Of a DNA stretch of 64,000 nt, positions 36,325 through 44,557 are shown in pieces. The DNA lies in contig JAFYCS010000073.1 of the NCBI GenBank assembly GCA_017539565.1, positions 1-64,000 on the forward strand, in the 5' to 3' direction. The stretch's first letter is position 1, and the number at the start of each line of letters is the position of its first letter. Source of the stretch: Lachnospiraceae bacterium (GTDB lineage Bacteria; Bacillota; Clostridia; Lachnospirales; Lachnospiraceae). Position numbers and translations under genes: made by a program. The notes under the pieces are model-generated. The model was not told the origin of the DNA and ran no database searches. It was given only the letters and a program-made list of their open reading frames with translations.

Positions 36325-37089
36325 ATGGCCAAGCCTATATTATTTATAAAAAAAGAAGATACTTTTATCGTAAATACCATTAAGGCCCAGCTGGATAAGA
36401 ATTATTATCCTTTCCATGAATCGGGGCTCAGTGTCGGTGAGATAAGCTCGCTTAAAGATGCGTCAACGCTCATGCTGCTCTACGCCGATGATACCATAGG
36501 CGAAAGCAGGGATGCACTGGTTTATATAAAAGACCTTTTGCTGGAAGAAGAGAAGGAGCTGATCATCTGCGGCGGACGTAACGAACTGGATGAGGTTGAA
36601 AAGATCATCCCGGCAGAACTTATAGAAGGAGTATATGAGAGACCCTTTGACATGAACAAGCTTATGAGAAATGTGGGGATCTTTCTTGATGAACAGTCGC
36701 TTATACAGCGCAAGAAGATGATACTGGTAGTGGATGATGATCCCACTTATCTTAAGCTGGTCAAAGAGTGGCTTAAGGATGACTATAGGGTCAGCATGGC
36801 TAATTCCGGGATGCAGGCCATTACCTGGCTGGCAAATAACACTGCCGATCTGGTGCTGCTGGATTACGAGATGCCTACGATCAAGGGGTCAAAGGTACTG
36901 GAAATGTTAAAATCAGAATCCAGTTCCTCCGCCATCCCCGTTATGTTCCTTACCGGCAAGAGTGATAAGGAAGTCATCATGGAAGTGCTGGCACTTAAGC
37001 CTGCAGGATATATCTTAAAAACAATAGACAGGACATCACTTCTGGAAACGCTGGATAAATTTTTCGTTCAGCAGAAATATAAGAACTGA
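36325..37089 (+). CDS. Tandem receiver protein (pseudo-receiver plus REC)
   Basis: A 254-residue protein. Residues ~1-120 resemble a receiver fold (PILFIKKEDT; YERPFD at the end) but lack the acidic pair and a clear phospho-acceptor. Residues ~130-252 are a real receiver with VVDDDP, phospho-acceptor D180 in LLDYEMP, Thr in FLTGKS, and Lys in ILKTID in place of the usual KP. There is no output domain, so it is a stand-alone shuttle or a protein-binding regulator. AAGGAG lies upstream of the ATG. It ends the cluster, with a terminator behind it. Confidence 0.85.
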   Translation: MAKPILFIKKEDTFIVNTIKAQLDKNYYPFHESGLSVGEISSLKDASTLMLLYADDTIGESRDALVYIKDLLLEEEKELIICGGRNELDEVEKIIPAELIEGVYERPFDMNKLMRNVGIFLDEQSLIQRKKMILVVDDDPTYLKLVKEWLKDDYRVSMANSGMQAITWLANNTADLVLLDYEMPTIKGSKVLEMLKSESSSSAIPVMFLTGKSDKEVIMEVLALKPAGYILKTIDRTSLLETLDKFFVQQKYKN

Positions 37090-37121
37090 CCCTAAGTTAG
37101 GTTTGTGAAACTGTTACATGC

Positions 37122-37147
37122 AAAAGCCCCTGCTCGGGGGCTTTTTT
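37122..37147 (+). terminator. Terminator at the end of the EAL/kinase cluster
   Basis: Stem AAAAGCCCC/GGGGCTTTT with a 6-base loop and a T run. Confidence 0.85.
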
Positions 37148-37154
37148 GTTTGAC

Positions 37155-37183
37155 TTGCATAAAAACGAAATAGATGATATAGT
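37155..37183 (+). promoter_or_regulatory. Sigma-A promoter for the TM-helix channel-like gene
   Basis: TTGCAT (37155-37160), 17-bp spacer, TATAGT (37178-37183). Confidence 0.6.
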
Positions 37184-37240
37184 TTTAGAGACAAAAATCC
37201 GTTCATGTGACGGAGACAAAAGAGAAGGAGGAATGAAAGA

Positions 37241-38458
37241 ATGGATAAGGTTGTAGAAACGCTCAGTAACCTGTTGGCAAAGATAGTCGGTTCATTCGGG
37301 GGCGTGCTCGCGGCTGTTCTGCTGCTCGTACTTGCGTTCATCATCAGCTCCGTAGTCAGAAATCTGGTGGTCAATATGCTCAAAAAGACCAAGCTGGCCC
37401 AGCTTAATATGGCTCAGCCCGGTACGCAGAATGTATCACCGCTCAATACCGGTATCGGTATCATCGACTATATAGGCAAATTTGTTTATCTCTTTGTTTT
37501 CCTGCTTTTTGTACCGGGAATATTTACGGCTCTGGGAGTAAGTTCCATAATCGCTCCCATAACACAGCTTCTCAGCTCTGTATGGGGTTATGTTCCCAAT
37601 ATTTTCGCAGCGATCATTGTTCTTATCGCAGGCTCCATTATAGCAAAACTTGTACGTGAACTTCTTATCCCTGTATTCCAGAGGCTTAAGGTTGATGAAC
37701 TTCAGCAGAAGTTCGGCATCCAGGCAGATCCCAATGCACGTTTCTCCGTAACCCTGGCATACATAGTATATGTATTTATCATGATCCCCGTGGTCATCGT
37801 TGCCCTGCAGGCATTGAACATTACTGCGGTATCTTCACCTGCTGTAGCAATGCTCTCTGTTGTATTCAGTTTTATCCCCCAGATCGTGGTCGCTATCGTT
37901 CTTATATGGATCGGCGCACTGATCGGTAAGTTTACCGGACAGATCGTAAGCCGCCTGATAGCTTCCTCAGGTGCAGATGCAAAGGTTAAGGAACTGGTGG
38001 GAGACAAGGCAAAGAATTTTGTCCTTTCAAAGACCGTGGGTCTTATAGTTACCATAGTGCTGGATACATTCTTCATAGTAGAAGGCGTTGCAGTACTTAA
38101 GCTGAGTGTTCTTACCGGTATCGGCGAGAGACTGATAGCATACATGCCTAACGTACTGGCTGCAGTACTTATCCTTATCGCAGCATTCTTCTGCGCAGCT
38201 GCAGTAGAGAAGCTTATGAAGAAGGGCGGCCTTAAGGATTATTCGATCTATGCGAAGGCAGCCATCATTGTAGTGGCAGTGTTCATGGCACTCAATCAGC
38301 TCGGTATTGCAGCGGCTATCGTTAACGCGGCATTTGTTATCGTGCTGGCAGCAATCGGCATCGCTTTTGCCATCGCCTTTGGTGTGGGCGGCAGAAAGTT
38401 TGCTGCAGATCAGCTGGAGAAACTTGAAAAGAAGATGGAAGAAGACAAGAAAGAATAA
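37241..38458 (+). CDS. Conserved-TM-helix membrane protein, mechanosensitive-channel related
   Basis: A 405-residue membrane protein with repeated Gly/Ala-rich hydrophobic segments of the conserved TM helix type (PF05552-like), each with a V-P/YVPNIFAAIIVLIAG-like core: near residues 120-140, 205-230, 295-320 and 345-375. This family is related to small mechanosensitive channels and is often annotated so, but no MscS beta domain is evident. The C-terminus is a short charged tail (KLEKKMEEDKKE). GGAGGA precedes the ATG. Single-gene unit with its own promoter and terminator. Confidence 0.8.
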   Translation: MDKVVETLSNLLAKIVGSFGGVLAAVLLLVLAFIISSVVRNLVVNMLKKTKLAQLNMAQPGTQNVSPLNTGIGIIDYIGKFVYLFVFLLFVPGIFTALGVSSIIAPITQLLSSVWGYVPNIFAAIIVLIAGSIIAKLVRELLIPVFQRLKVDELQQKFGIQADPNARFSVTLAYIVYVFIMIPVVIVALQALNITAVSSPAVAMLSVVFSFIPQIVVAIVLIWIGALIGKFTGQIVSRLIASSGADAKVKELVGDKAKNFVLSKTVGLIVTIVLDTFFIVEGVAVLKLSVLTGIGERLIAYMPNVLAAVLILIAAFFCAAAVEKLMKKGGLKDYSIYAKAAIIVVAVFMALNQLGIAAAIVNAAFVIVLAAIGIAFAIAFGVGGRKFAADQLEKLEKKMEEDKKE

Positions 38459-38479
38459 TATGCACGCAGGAAGATGATC

Positions 38480-38509
38480 TGTCATCCTGAGTGAAGTAAA
38501 GGATCTTAT
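38480..38509 (+). repeat. Short dispersed-repeat-like motif (GTCATCCTGAGTGAAG... type)
   Basis: The stretch from 38481 reads GTCATCCTGAGTGAAG, then TAAAGGATCT. It resembles a short sequence, commonly of the form CCTGAGCGAAGCGAAGGAT, that recurs in intergenic regions of many unrelated bacteria. ATCCT and AGGAT can form a 5-bp stem. Only one copy is in the window, so this is recognition from memory rather than from repetition seen here. Confidence 0.45.
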
Positions 38510-38510
38510 G

Positions 38511-38547
38511 CCGGCCCCGATACAAAATACGGGGCCGGTTTACTTTT
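38511..38547 (+). terminator. Terminator after the channel-like gene
   Basis: Stem CCGGCCCCG/CGGGGCCGG (38511-38538) with an ~11-base loop followed by TTTACTTTTT. Confidence 0.85.
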
Positions 38548-38567
38548 TGGCCTGATTTTGATACAAT
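38539..38567 (+). promoter_or_regulatory. Candidate promoter for the rhomboid-like operon
   Basis: TTTACT (38539-38544, inside the terminator T tract), 17-bp spacer, TACAAT (38562-38567). Confidence 0.5.
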
Positions 38568-38629
38568 AGATTGCTGTAGCTGTATAAATAAACTGCTACC
38601 TGATCAAAAGAACAGGAGTGAAATCATAA

Positions 38630-39583
38630 ATGCCGCGATTCGTTGAAAAACTGGAGAAGAAACTGGGACGTTATGCCATTCCCCGTCTTCCTCTTATCAT
38701 GATAATCTGCTATGCTGCAGGTTATCTTATGCAGCTTATAAATCCGGGAATAATCGATGTCATTTCATTAAATCCCTATGCCATCCTGCACGGGCAGGTA
38801 TGGCGTATCATATCATGGATACTGATACCTCCGGAAACATCAAATCTTTTCTTTGTGATGATAATGATGTATTTCTATTATTCTATAGGAAGCACACTGG
38901 AGCGTACCTGGGGAACCTTCTTCTTTAACTATTATATATTTTCCGGATTATTGTTTACGGTGATCGGTTCCTTCCTTATGTTCGGATATGTCATGATATT
39001 TGAGCATGATATGATCGACGCAGGAAATGCCATGTATCTGATAAGCTACGGTGAGGAGTTCCCGGCTCTTTACGGCGGAAATTATTATTTCGCTATGCTC
39101 AGCGAGCTTTTCTCAACGTATTACGTTAATATGTCGATCTTCCTGGCGTTTGCGGCTACCTATCCGGATATGCAGGTACTTCTTATGTTTATCCTGCCCA
39201 TCAAGGTCAAGATACTGGCTATCATATACGCAGGTATACTGGTATATGAGGCTGTGGAAATGTGTGTAAAGAGCGGCAGTCCCCTGGGGCTGTTCGTAAT
39301 AGGCGCGTCCCTGCTCAACTTTGTTGTATTCTTTGCTACCACCAGGAGGAGATTCAGACGTACTCCCCAGATGAAAGCAAGGGCTAAGGAGTTTAAGCGC
39401 CAGGTGCAGGAGGCGGGTAACAGGGCCATAGCCCGGCATAAATGCGCTATCTGCGGTAGGACAAGTGAGGAGTATCCTGATCTGGAGTTCCGTTTCTGCT
39501 CAAAATGTGAAGGGAATTACGAATATTGCAGCGATCATATATTTACACATAAACACTTTATGAGGGATTCACAGAATGGATGA
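38630..39583 (+). CDS. Rhomboid-like membrane protein lacking catalytic residues, with C-terminal zinc ribbon
   Basis: A 317-residue protein with about six membrane helices in a rhomboid-like order: QVWRIISWILIP matches the WR loop, and the LPIKVKILAIIYAG segment matches the VKxKWLA region of rhomboids. The GxSG serine motif is replaced (VNMSIFL) and no His is present in the expected last helix, so protease activity is unlikely. After the membrane part comes a basic linker (~240-265) and a Cys/His cluster CAIC...CSKC...YCSDH, a likely zinc-binding domain in the cytosol. GGAG precedes the ATG. It overlaps the sigma-like gene by 8 bases. Confidence 0.75.
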   Translation: MPRFVEKLEKKLGRYAIPRLPLIMIICYAAGYLMQLINPGIIDVISLNPYAILHGQVWRIISWILIPPETSNLFFVMIMMYFYYSIGSTLERTWGTFFFNYYIFSGLLFTVIGSFLMFGYVMIFEHDMIDAGNAMYLISYGEEFPALYGGNYYFAMLSELFSTYYVNMSIFLAFAATYPDMQVLLMFILPIKVKILAIIYAGILVYEAVEMCVKSGSPLGLFVIGASLLNFVVFFATTRRRFRRTPQMKARAKEFKRQVQEAGNRAIARHKCAICGRTSEEYPDLEFRFCSKCEGNYEYCSDHIFTHKHFMRDSQNG

Positions 39584-40301
39584 ACAGTCATTTATAAAAA
39601 ATATCACGGAGCTCAAGGATACGGCTATTTTCCAGGGAGGGTATATTACACGTGCCCAGATAGAGGAAACCTTCGGGGAACTCAGTGACGATCAGGAAAA
39701 GGTATTAACACAGTATTTTAAGGAAAATAATATAGGCATAGGTGAAGCACTTGAAGCGGAAGACACGCTCAGTGAAGAGGATTTAAGCCATATCAACCTG
39801 TATCTAGAAGAAATAGAAGGGCTTGATGCCATAGATGATGACATGAAACGCGTGCTGATCATGTCGGCCATGAACGGCGATAATGTGGCAAGGGAAAAGC
39901 TTACGGCATCTTATCTTAAGAGTATTGCGGATCTGGCCAGGCTCTACAGCGGCCAGGGGGTAGATATCTCAGACCTGATAGGAGAGGGGAATGTGGCACT
40001 GGCAGCGGCCATGAACATGCTGGGAAGCATAGAAGACCCTTCCGAATGTGATGCTCTGGTGACCAGGACTGCCATGAATGCCATGGAGGAACTGGTGGGC
40101 GTTGAAAAGGAAGAGACTGAAGCACTTGAGCATACCATGGCACGTATAATGAATGTGCTGAATAAGGCAAGGGAAATGAATGAGGAGTTAAACCGCAAGA
40201 TATCGTCTGCCGAGCTTTGCGCGGAAATGGATATCGAAGAGGAAGAGCTTAACAGGCTGATGCTGCTGTCAAAAGATATTGCGGATTATGTGGCTTTATG
40301 A
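39576..40301 (+). CDS. Sigma-70-like protein lacking regions 2.4 and 4
   Basis: A 241-residue protein. The N-terminus (AIFQGGYITRAQIEETFGELSDDQ) looks like sigma-70 region 1.1. The middle (SAMNGDNVAREKLTASYLKSIADLARLYSGQGVDISDLIGEGNVALAAAM) resembles region 1.2-2.2, the part that binds RNA polymerase core. The -10 recognition region 2.3-2.4 is missing; the C-terminus (NRKISSAELCAEMDIEEEEL) resembles part of region 3, and region 4 is absent. It is acidic. It could bind core polymerase as an anti-sigma-like regulator or be a decayed sigma factor. Its start overlaps the rhomboid-like gene, and its stop overlaps the next gene by 4 bases. Confidence 0.65.
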   Translation: MDEQSFIKNITELKDTAIFQGGYITRAQIEETFGELSDDQEKVLTQYFKENNIGIGEALEAEDTLSEEDLSHINLYLEEIEGLDAIDDDMKRVLIMSAMNGDNVAREKLTASYLKSIADLARLYSGQGVDISDLIGEGNVALAAAMNMLGSIEDPSECDALVTRTAMNAMEELVGVEKEETEALEHTMARIMNVLNKAREMNEELNRKISSAELCAEMDIEEEELNRLMLLSKDIADYVAL

Positions 40302-40693
40302 CGAACGAACGTGATGATGATTTTAAATATATATTACAGGAATTCTCACGCACGATGATAGGTGCCAAATATACCTACGGCGAACTTCTTAATGCGGAGC
40401 GCATTCCCTTTAAGCTGCAGACCATAATAGACAGGCTGATACTTCCTTATGCCGATCCGGATATGAGCGTTGAAGAACATCTTCTGTCCATCACGAAGGA
40501 AGATAAAAACTTCCGGATATTTGATAATCTGAAGCTTAAGATAAAGTATTTCATGCCACAGCCTAAAGGCGGGTTTAAAGAGTATACGGATGATATCAAA
40601 GACTTTTTAAAGAACCGTGAAAACTGGAGTGAAGGCTGCATGATACAGGAGATAATAGTATCGAATCTGGCCCTTATGGGCTTTAAACTCTAA
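40298..40693 (+). CDS. Unknown protein (131 aa) coupled to the sigma-like gene
   Basis: Not recognised. A soluble, charged, mostly helical protein; visible segments include FKYILQEFSRTMIGAKYTYG and KLKIKYFMPQPKGGFKEYT. There are no Cys pairs, signal peptide or membrane helices. The ATG overlaps the stop of the sigma-like gene (ATGA), so the two are probably made together and may interact. The M16 protease gene follows 15 bases later. Confidence 0.7.
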   Translation: MTNERDDDFKYILQEFSRTMIGAKYTYGELLNAERIPFKLQTIIDRLILPYADPDMSVEEHLLSITKEDKNFRIFDNLKLKIKYFMPQPKGGFKEYTDDIKDFLKNRENWSEGCMIQEIIVSNLALMGFKL

Positions 40694-40707
40694 GGAGGGA
40701 TCATTAG

Positions 40708-43632
40708 TTGAAGATTGAAAACATTACAGCATACAAACTTATAGAGCATCACTATTCGGAGGATCTTAAGTCCGAAGCTTATCTTTTTGAACATATAAAA
40801 AGCGGGGCGCGGGTGAGCATTTTAGAGAATGATGATGAGAACAAGGTTTTTTATATCGCATTCCGTACACCGCCCAAAGATTCCACCGGTGTTGCGCACA
40901 TACTTGAGCATTCGGTGCTCTGCGGTTCGGAAAAGTATCCCCTTAAGGATCCGTTTGTGGAACTGGTAAAAGGGTCTCTCAATACATTTTTAAATGCGAT
41001 GACCTATCCGGATAAGACTGTATATCCGGTAGCTTCCTGCAACGACCAGGATTTTAAAAACCTGATGAGCGTATACATGGATGCGGTCTTAAAGCCCAAT
41101 ATCTACAAGGAAGAGAAGATATTCCGCCAGGAAGGCTGGCATTACGAAACGGATGAAGATGGCAATCTCATCATAAACGGTGTTGTATATAATGAAATGA
41201 AGGGGGCTTTCTCATCTCCTGATGATGTGTTAAGCCGTGAGATATTCAATTCACTCTATCCCGATACCACCTACGGTGTGGAGAGCGGCGGTGACCCTAA
41301 GAACATACCGGATCTGACTTATGAAGACTTTCTTGAATTCCATAAGAGTTATTACCATCCGGTCAATTCATATATATTCCTTTATGGTAATGCCGACATG
41401 GAGGAGAGGCTTGACTGGCTTGATAAAGAGTATCTTGGCAACTACAGCCGTATAGAGATCTCTTCCGAGCCCGGAGTTCAGAAGGCTTTTGATAAACCCG
41501 TATATATGAGCCTGCCTTATCCGATCACTGATGATGAGAGCAGTGAGAAACAGACCTATTTAAGCTATAACGCTGTTGTGGGCGATGTTATGGATCCCGA
41601 ACTCTATATAGCTTTCCAGATGATCGACTACGCTCTGGTAGGGGCGGACGGAACACCACTGCGTAAAGCGCTTCTGGATGCAGGCATCGGTACCGAGATC
41701 AATTCCCAGTACGAGAACGGTATCTACCAGCCTTTCTACAGCATAGTAGCAAAGAATGCCGAAGAGAGTGACCTGAAAAAATTTGAGCAGATAATAGCGG
41801 ATGTTCTGGCACGCGTGGCTGAAGAAGGTTTTGATGAAAATGCGCTTCTTGCCTGTGTAAATTCCCTTGAATTCCATTTCAGGGAAGGAGATACCGGCAG
41901 TTATCCTAAGGGACTGCTATACGGATTAAAGGCTCTGGACAGCTGGCTTTACGATAAGGATAAACCTTTTATACATCTTGAGTCGCTGGATGTTTTCGCT
42001 AAACTACGTGAGCGTATAACTACGGATTACTATAAGCAGCTGGTTAAGAAATACCTGATCGATAACGATCACAAGACCATACTCGTGCTTAAACCCGAAA
42101 AGGGGCTTACCGCTAAAAATGAGGAGGCGCTGGCAAAGAAACTGGCTGCCTACAGAGCTTCGATCACCGAAGCGGAGTATGAAGATATAAAGAAAAAGGC
42201 TGCAGAGCTTAAGGAATATCAGGACGAAGAGGACAGCGAAGAGGCAAAGGCCTGCCTGCCCTGCCTGGAACGCAGCGACATAAAGCGCGAGGTACAGCCT
42301 TCATATAACGAGGAGACAGAGATAGACGGTATAAAGACCCTCTTCCATGAGGTGGAGACAAACGGCATACTGTACTTAAATCTCCTGTTCGATATTGAGG
42401 GACTGCCTGAAGAGTATGAGCCTTATGTGGGATTGTTAAAGACTGTGCTGGGCTGTGTTGATACCGAAAAGTTCAGTTATGAACAGCTGGGCTATGAGAT
42501 CGATAAACGGACCGGCAATATCTCGCAGACAACCATATACGGTCTGCCGGGTTGGGACGCAGACAATTACCGTATCTTTTTCGGAAGTGTTATGAGTGTT
42601 CTCAGCTCACAGATCGATGAGGGCCTTGAGCTGGTATGGGAGATACTCTTTAAGAGCAAACTGGATGATGCGCAGCGTATAGGCCAGATAATCGCCGAAT
42701 GGCGTTCCCGTACCGCCGGCTTTATGATGAACGGCGGGCATACCGTTGCTTCAGCGCATGCGCTTTCATATCTTACACAGTTCTCGCGTATCAAGGAGGA
42801 TATGGCAGGACTTGGATTTTTCCGTTTTCTTGAAGCTGCAGAGGCAGACTTCGATGCAAAGAAGGGAGAGATCTGCGATAAGCTTAAGAAGACTCTGGAT
42901 TTTATACTTAGAAAAGACAACCTTATGCTGGATGTGACCGGAAGCCGGGCAGAGCTTGAAGCATTAAAGGGAAAGATGGGCGTTATGCTCAGCCTGCTTA
43001 AGGATAAGCCTGCAGGGGAACTCAGGAAGACTAAGAAGACCCTTGTAAAGGCTAACGAAGGCTTTACAAATTCAGCACAGGTGCAGTATGTATGCCGTGC
43101 CGGAAACTATGCTGTTCACGGACTTGAGTTTGATCCTTCGCTCTACATATTAAAGACTATATTAGGATATGAATATCTGTGGAATGAGGTGCGCGTGAAG
43201 GGCGGCGCCTACGGATGCATGAGCAGGTTTACCACTTACGGAGAAGTATGCTTCGTATCATACAGGGATCCCAACCTGGAACGCACCATAGAAGTATACG
43301 AAGGTATAAGTGATTTCCTGCGCAGGTTCACTGCGGATGAAAAGAAAATGACCAGATATATCATCGGTACCATGAGTGAGCTGGATACTCCGCTGACTCC
43401 CAGGCTTAAGGGCAGCCGTTCGCTTCAGATCTGGCTTGACGGTGACACTGACGAAAAACGCAATGCACGCAGGGCTAAACTTCTTTCTTCTACACAGGAA
43501 GATATTAGGGCGCTGGCACGTTTTACCGATGTTGTCATGGAGGATAAGGCGCTTTGCGTAGTCGGTAACGAAGGTAAGATAAAAGAGGCGGCAAACCTCT
43601 TCGGAGAGATCAAACCGCTGTTCAATAAATGA
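40708..43632 (+). CDS. M16C-family zinc metalloprotease (PreP/falcilysin-like)
   Basis: A 974-residue protease with the inverted zinc motif H64-x-x-E67-H68 (HILEHSVLCGS) and the distal Glu in the region VVYNEMKGAFSSP. The size (~110 kDa) and four-part build match the M16C (presequence protease) clan, which degrades unstructured peptides in a closed chamber; no signal peptide is present, so it acts in the cytosol. It starts with TTG after AAGGAGGG. Era follows 14 bases downstream and the upstream genes are close, so it may be part of the same transcript. Confidence 0.93.
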   Translation: MKIENITAYKLIEHHYSEDLKSEAYLFEHIKSGARVSILENDDENKVFYIAFRTPPKDSTGVAHILEHSVLCGSEKYPLKDPFVELVKGSLNTFLNAMTYPDKTVYPVASCNDQDFKNLMSVYMDAVLKPNIYKEEKIFRQEGWHYETDEDGNLIINGVVYNEMKGAFSSPDDVLSREIFNSLYPDTTYGVESGGDPKNIPDLTYEDFLEFHKSYYHPVNSYIFLYGNADMEERLDWLDKEYLGNYSRIEISSEPGVQKAFDKPVYMSLPYPITDDESSEKQTYLSYNAVVGDVMDPELYIAFQMIDYALVGADGTPLRKALLDAGIGTEINSQYENGIYQPFYSIVAKNAEESDLKKFEQIIADVLARVAEEGFDENALLACVNSLEFHFREGDTGSYPKGLLYGLKALDSWLYDKDKPFIHLESLDVFAKLRERITTDYYKQLVKKYLIDNDHKTILVLKPEKGLTAKNEEALAKKLAAYRASITEAEYEDIKKKAAELKEYQDEEDSEEAKACLPCLERSDIKREVQPSYNEETEIDGIKTLFHEVETNGILYLNLLFDIEGLPEEYEPYVGLLKTVLGCVDTEKFSYEQLGYEIDKRTGNISQTTIYGLPGWDADNYRIFFGSVMSVLSSQIDEGLELVWEILFKSKLDDAQRIGQIIAEWRSRTAGFMMNGGHTVASAHALSYLTQFSRIKEDMAGLGFFRFLEAAEADFDAKKGEICDKLKKTLDFILRKDNLMLDVTGSRAELEALKGKMGVMLSLLKDKPAGELRKTKKTLVKANEGFTNSAQVQYVCRAGNYAVHGLEFDPSLYILKTILGYEYLWNEVRVKGGAYGCMSRFTTYGEVCFVSYRDPNLERTIEVYEGISDFLRRFTADEKKMTRYIIGTMSELDTPLTPRLKGSRSLQIWLDGDTDEKRNARRAKLLSSTQEDIRALARFTDVVMEDKALCVVGNEGKIKEAANLFGEIKPLFNK

Positions 43633-43646
43633 CCGGGAGGGAATGT

Positions 43647-44552
43647 ATGCCTGATAAAAAATCCGGTTTCTGTGCACTTATAGGACGGCCGAATGTAGGC
43701 AAGTCCACGCTGATGAACCGAATAATAGGACAGAAGATAGCCATAACATCACCCCGTCCGCAGACAACCCGTATGCGTATACAGACAGTGTATACCGAAG
43801 AGCGGGGGCAGGCAGTGTTTGTGGATACACCGGGCATCCATAAGGCGAAAAACCGTCTGGGAGATTACATGCTCTCGGTAGCTAAAAAGAGCCTTAAGGA
43901 TTCCGATGTGATACTCTGGCTTGTGGAGCCTGCGTCAAGGATACCCGACGGTGATGAGGATATTGCAGCATCCTTAAAGGATATTAAGGTGCCTCTGATA
44001 CTTGTCATAAATAAGACCGATACGGTCAAACCGGCAGAACTGCTGGCAGTGATCGATGCATATAAGGATCTGTGCAGCTTTGCTGAGATAATCCCGCTGT
44101 CGGCACTTAAAGGGGATAATGTTTCCGACCTGGTAGACTGTATATTCAAATATCTGCCGGAAGGTCCTTATTACTTTGATGAGGATGACCTGACAGACCA
44201 GACACAGCGTTCGATAGTTGCGGAGCTTATACGTGAGAAAGCGCTGTATCTGCTTGATAAAGAGATCCCCCATGGCATAGCAGTGATGATAGACCGCATG
44301 GAATACCGTGAACGCGGCAGGGGCGGGATATATGATATAGATGCCACGATAGTCTGCGAGAAGAATTCCCATAAGGGCATCATAATAGGCAAGGGCGGTT
44401 CGATGTTAAAGAATATAGGCGCCAAGGCCAGACCGGAGATGGAAAAGATGCTGGAATGCAGTGTTAACCTGCAGCTTTGGGTAAAGGTTAAGGAAAACTG
44501 GCGCGACAGCGATTTCCTTGTGGCAAATTTCGGTTATCGTGAAGAGGAATAA
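43647..44552 (+). CDS. era: GTPase Era
   Basis: A 301-residue GTPase that binds the 3' end of 16S rRNA and helps 30S assembly. G1 is GRPNVGKS, the switch region contains PRPQTTR, G3 is DTPGIH, G4 is NKTD, and the C-terminal KH domain shows GIIIGKGGSMLKNIGAKARPEME. The ATG at 43647 is six bases after GGGAGG; an in-frame ATG at 43629 overlapping the protease stop is less likely. recO follows after 5 bases, a common Firmicute order. Confidence 0.97.
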   Translation: MPDKKSGFCALIGRPNVGKSTLMNRIIGQKIAITSPRPQTTRMRIQTVYTEERGQAVFVDTPGIHKAKNRLGDYMLSVAKKSLKDSDVILWLVEPASRIPDGDEDIAASLKDIKVPLILVINKTDTVKPAELLAVIDAYKDLCSFAEIIPLSALKGDNVSDLVDCIFKYLPEGPYYFDEDDLTDQTQRSIVAELIREKALYLLDKEIPHGIAVMIDRMEYRERGRGGIYDIDATIVCEKNSHKGIIIGKGGSMLKNIGAKARPEMEKMLECSVNLQLWVKVKENWRDSDFLVANFGYREEE

Positions 44553-44557
44553 TCTTA

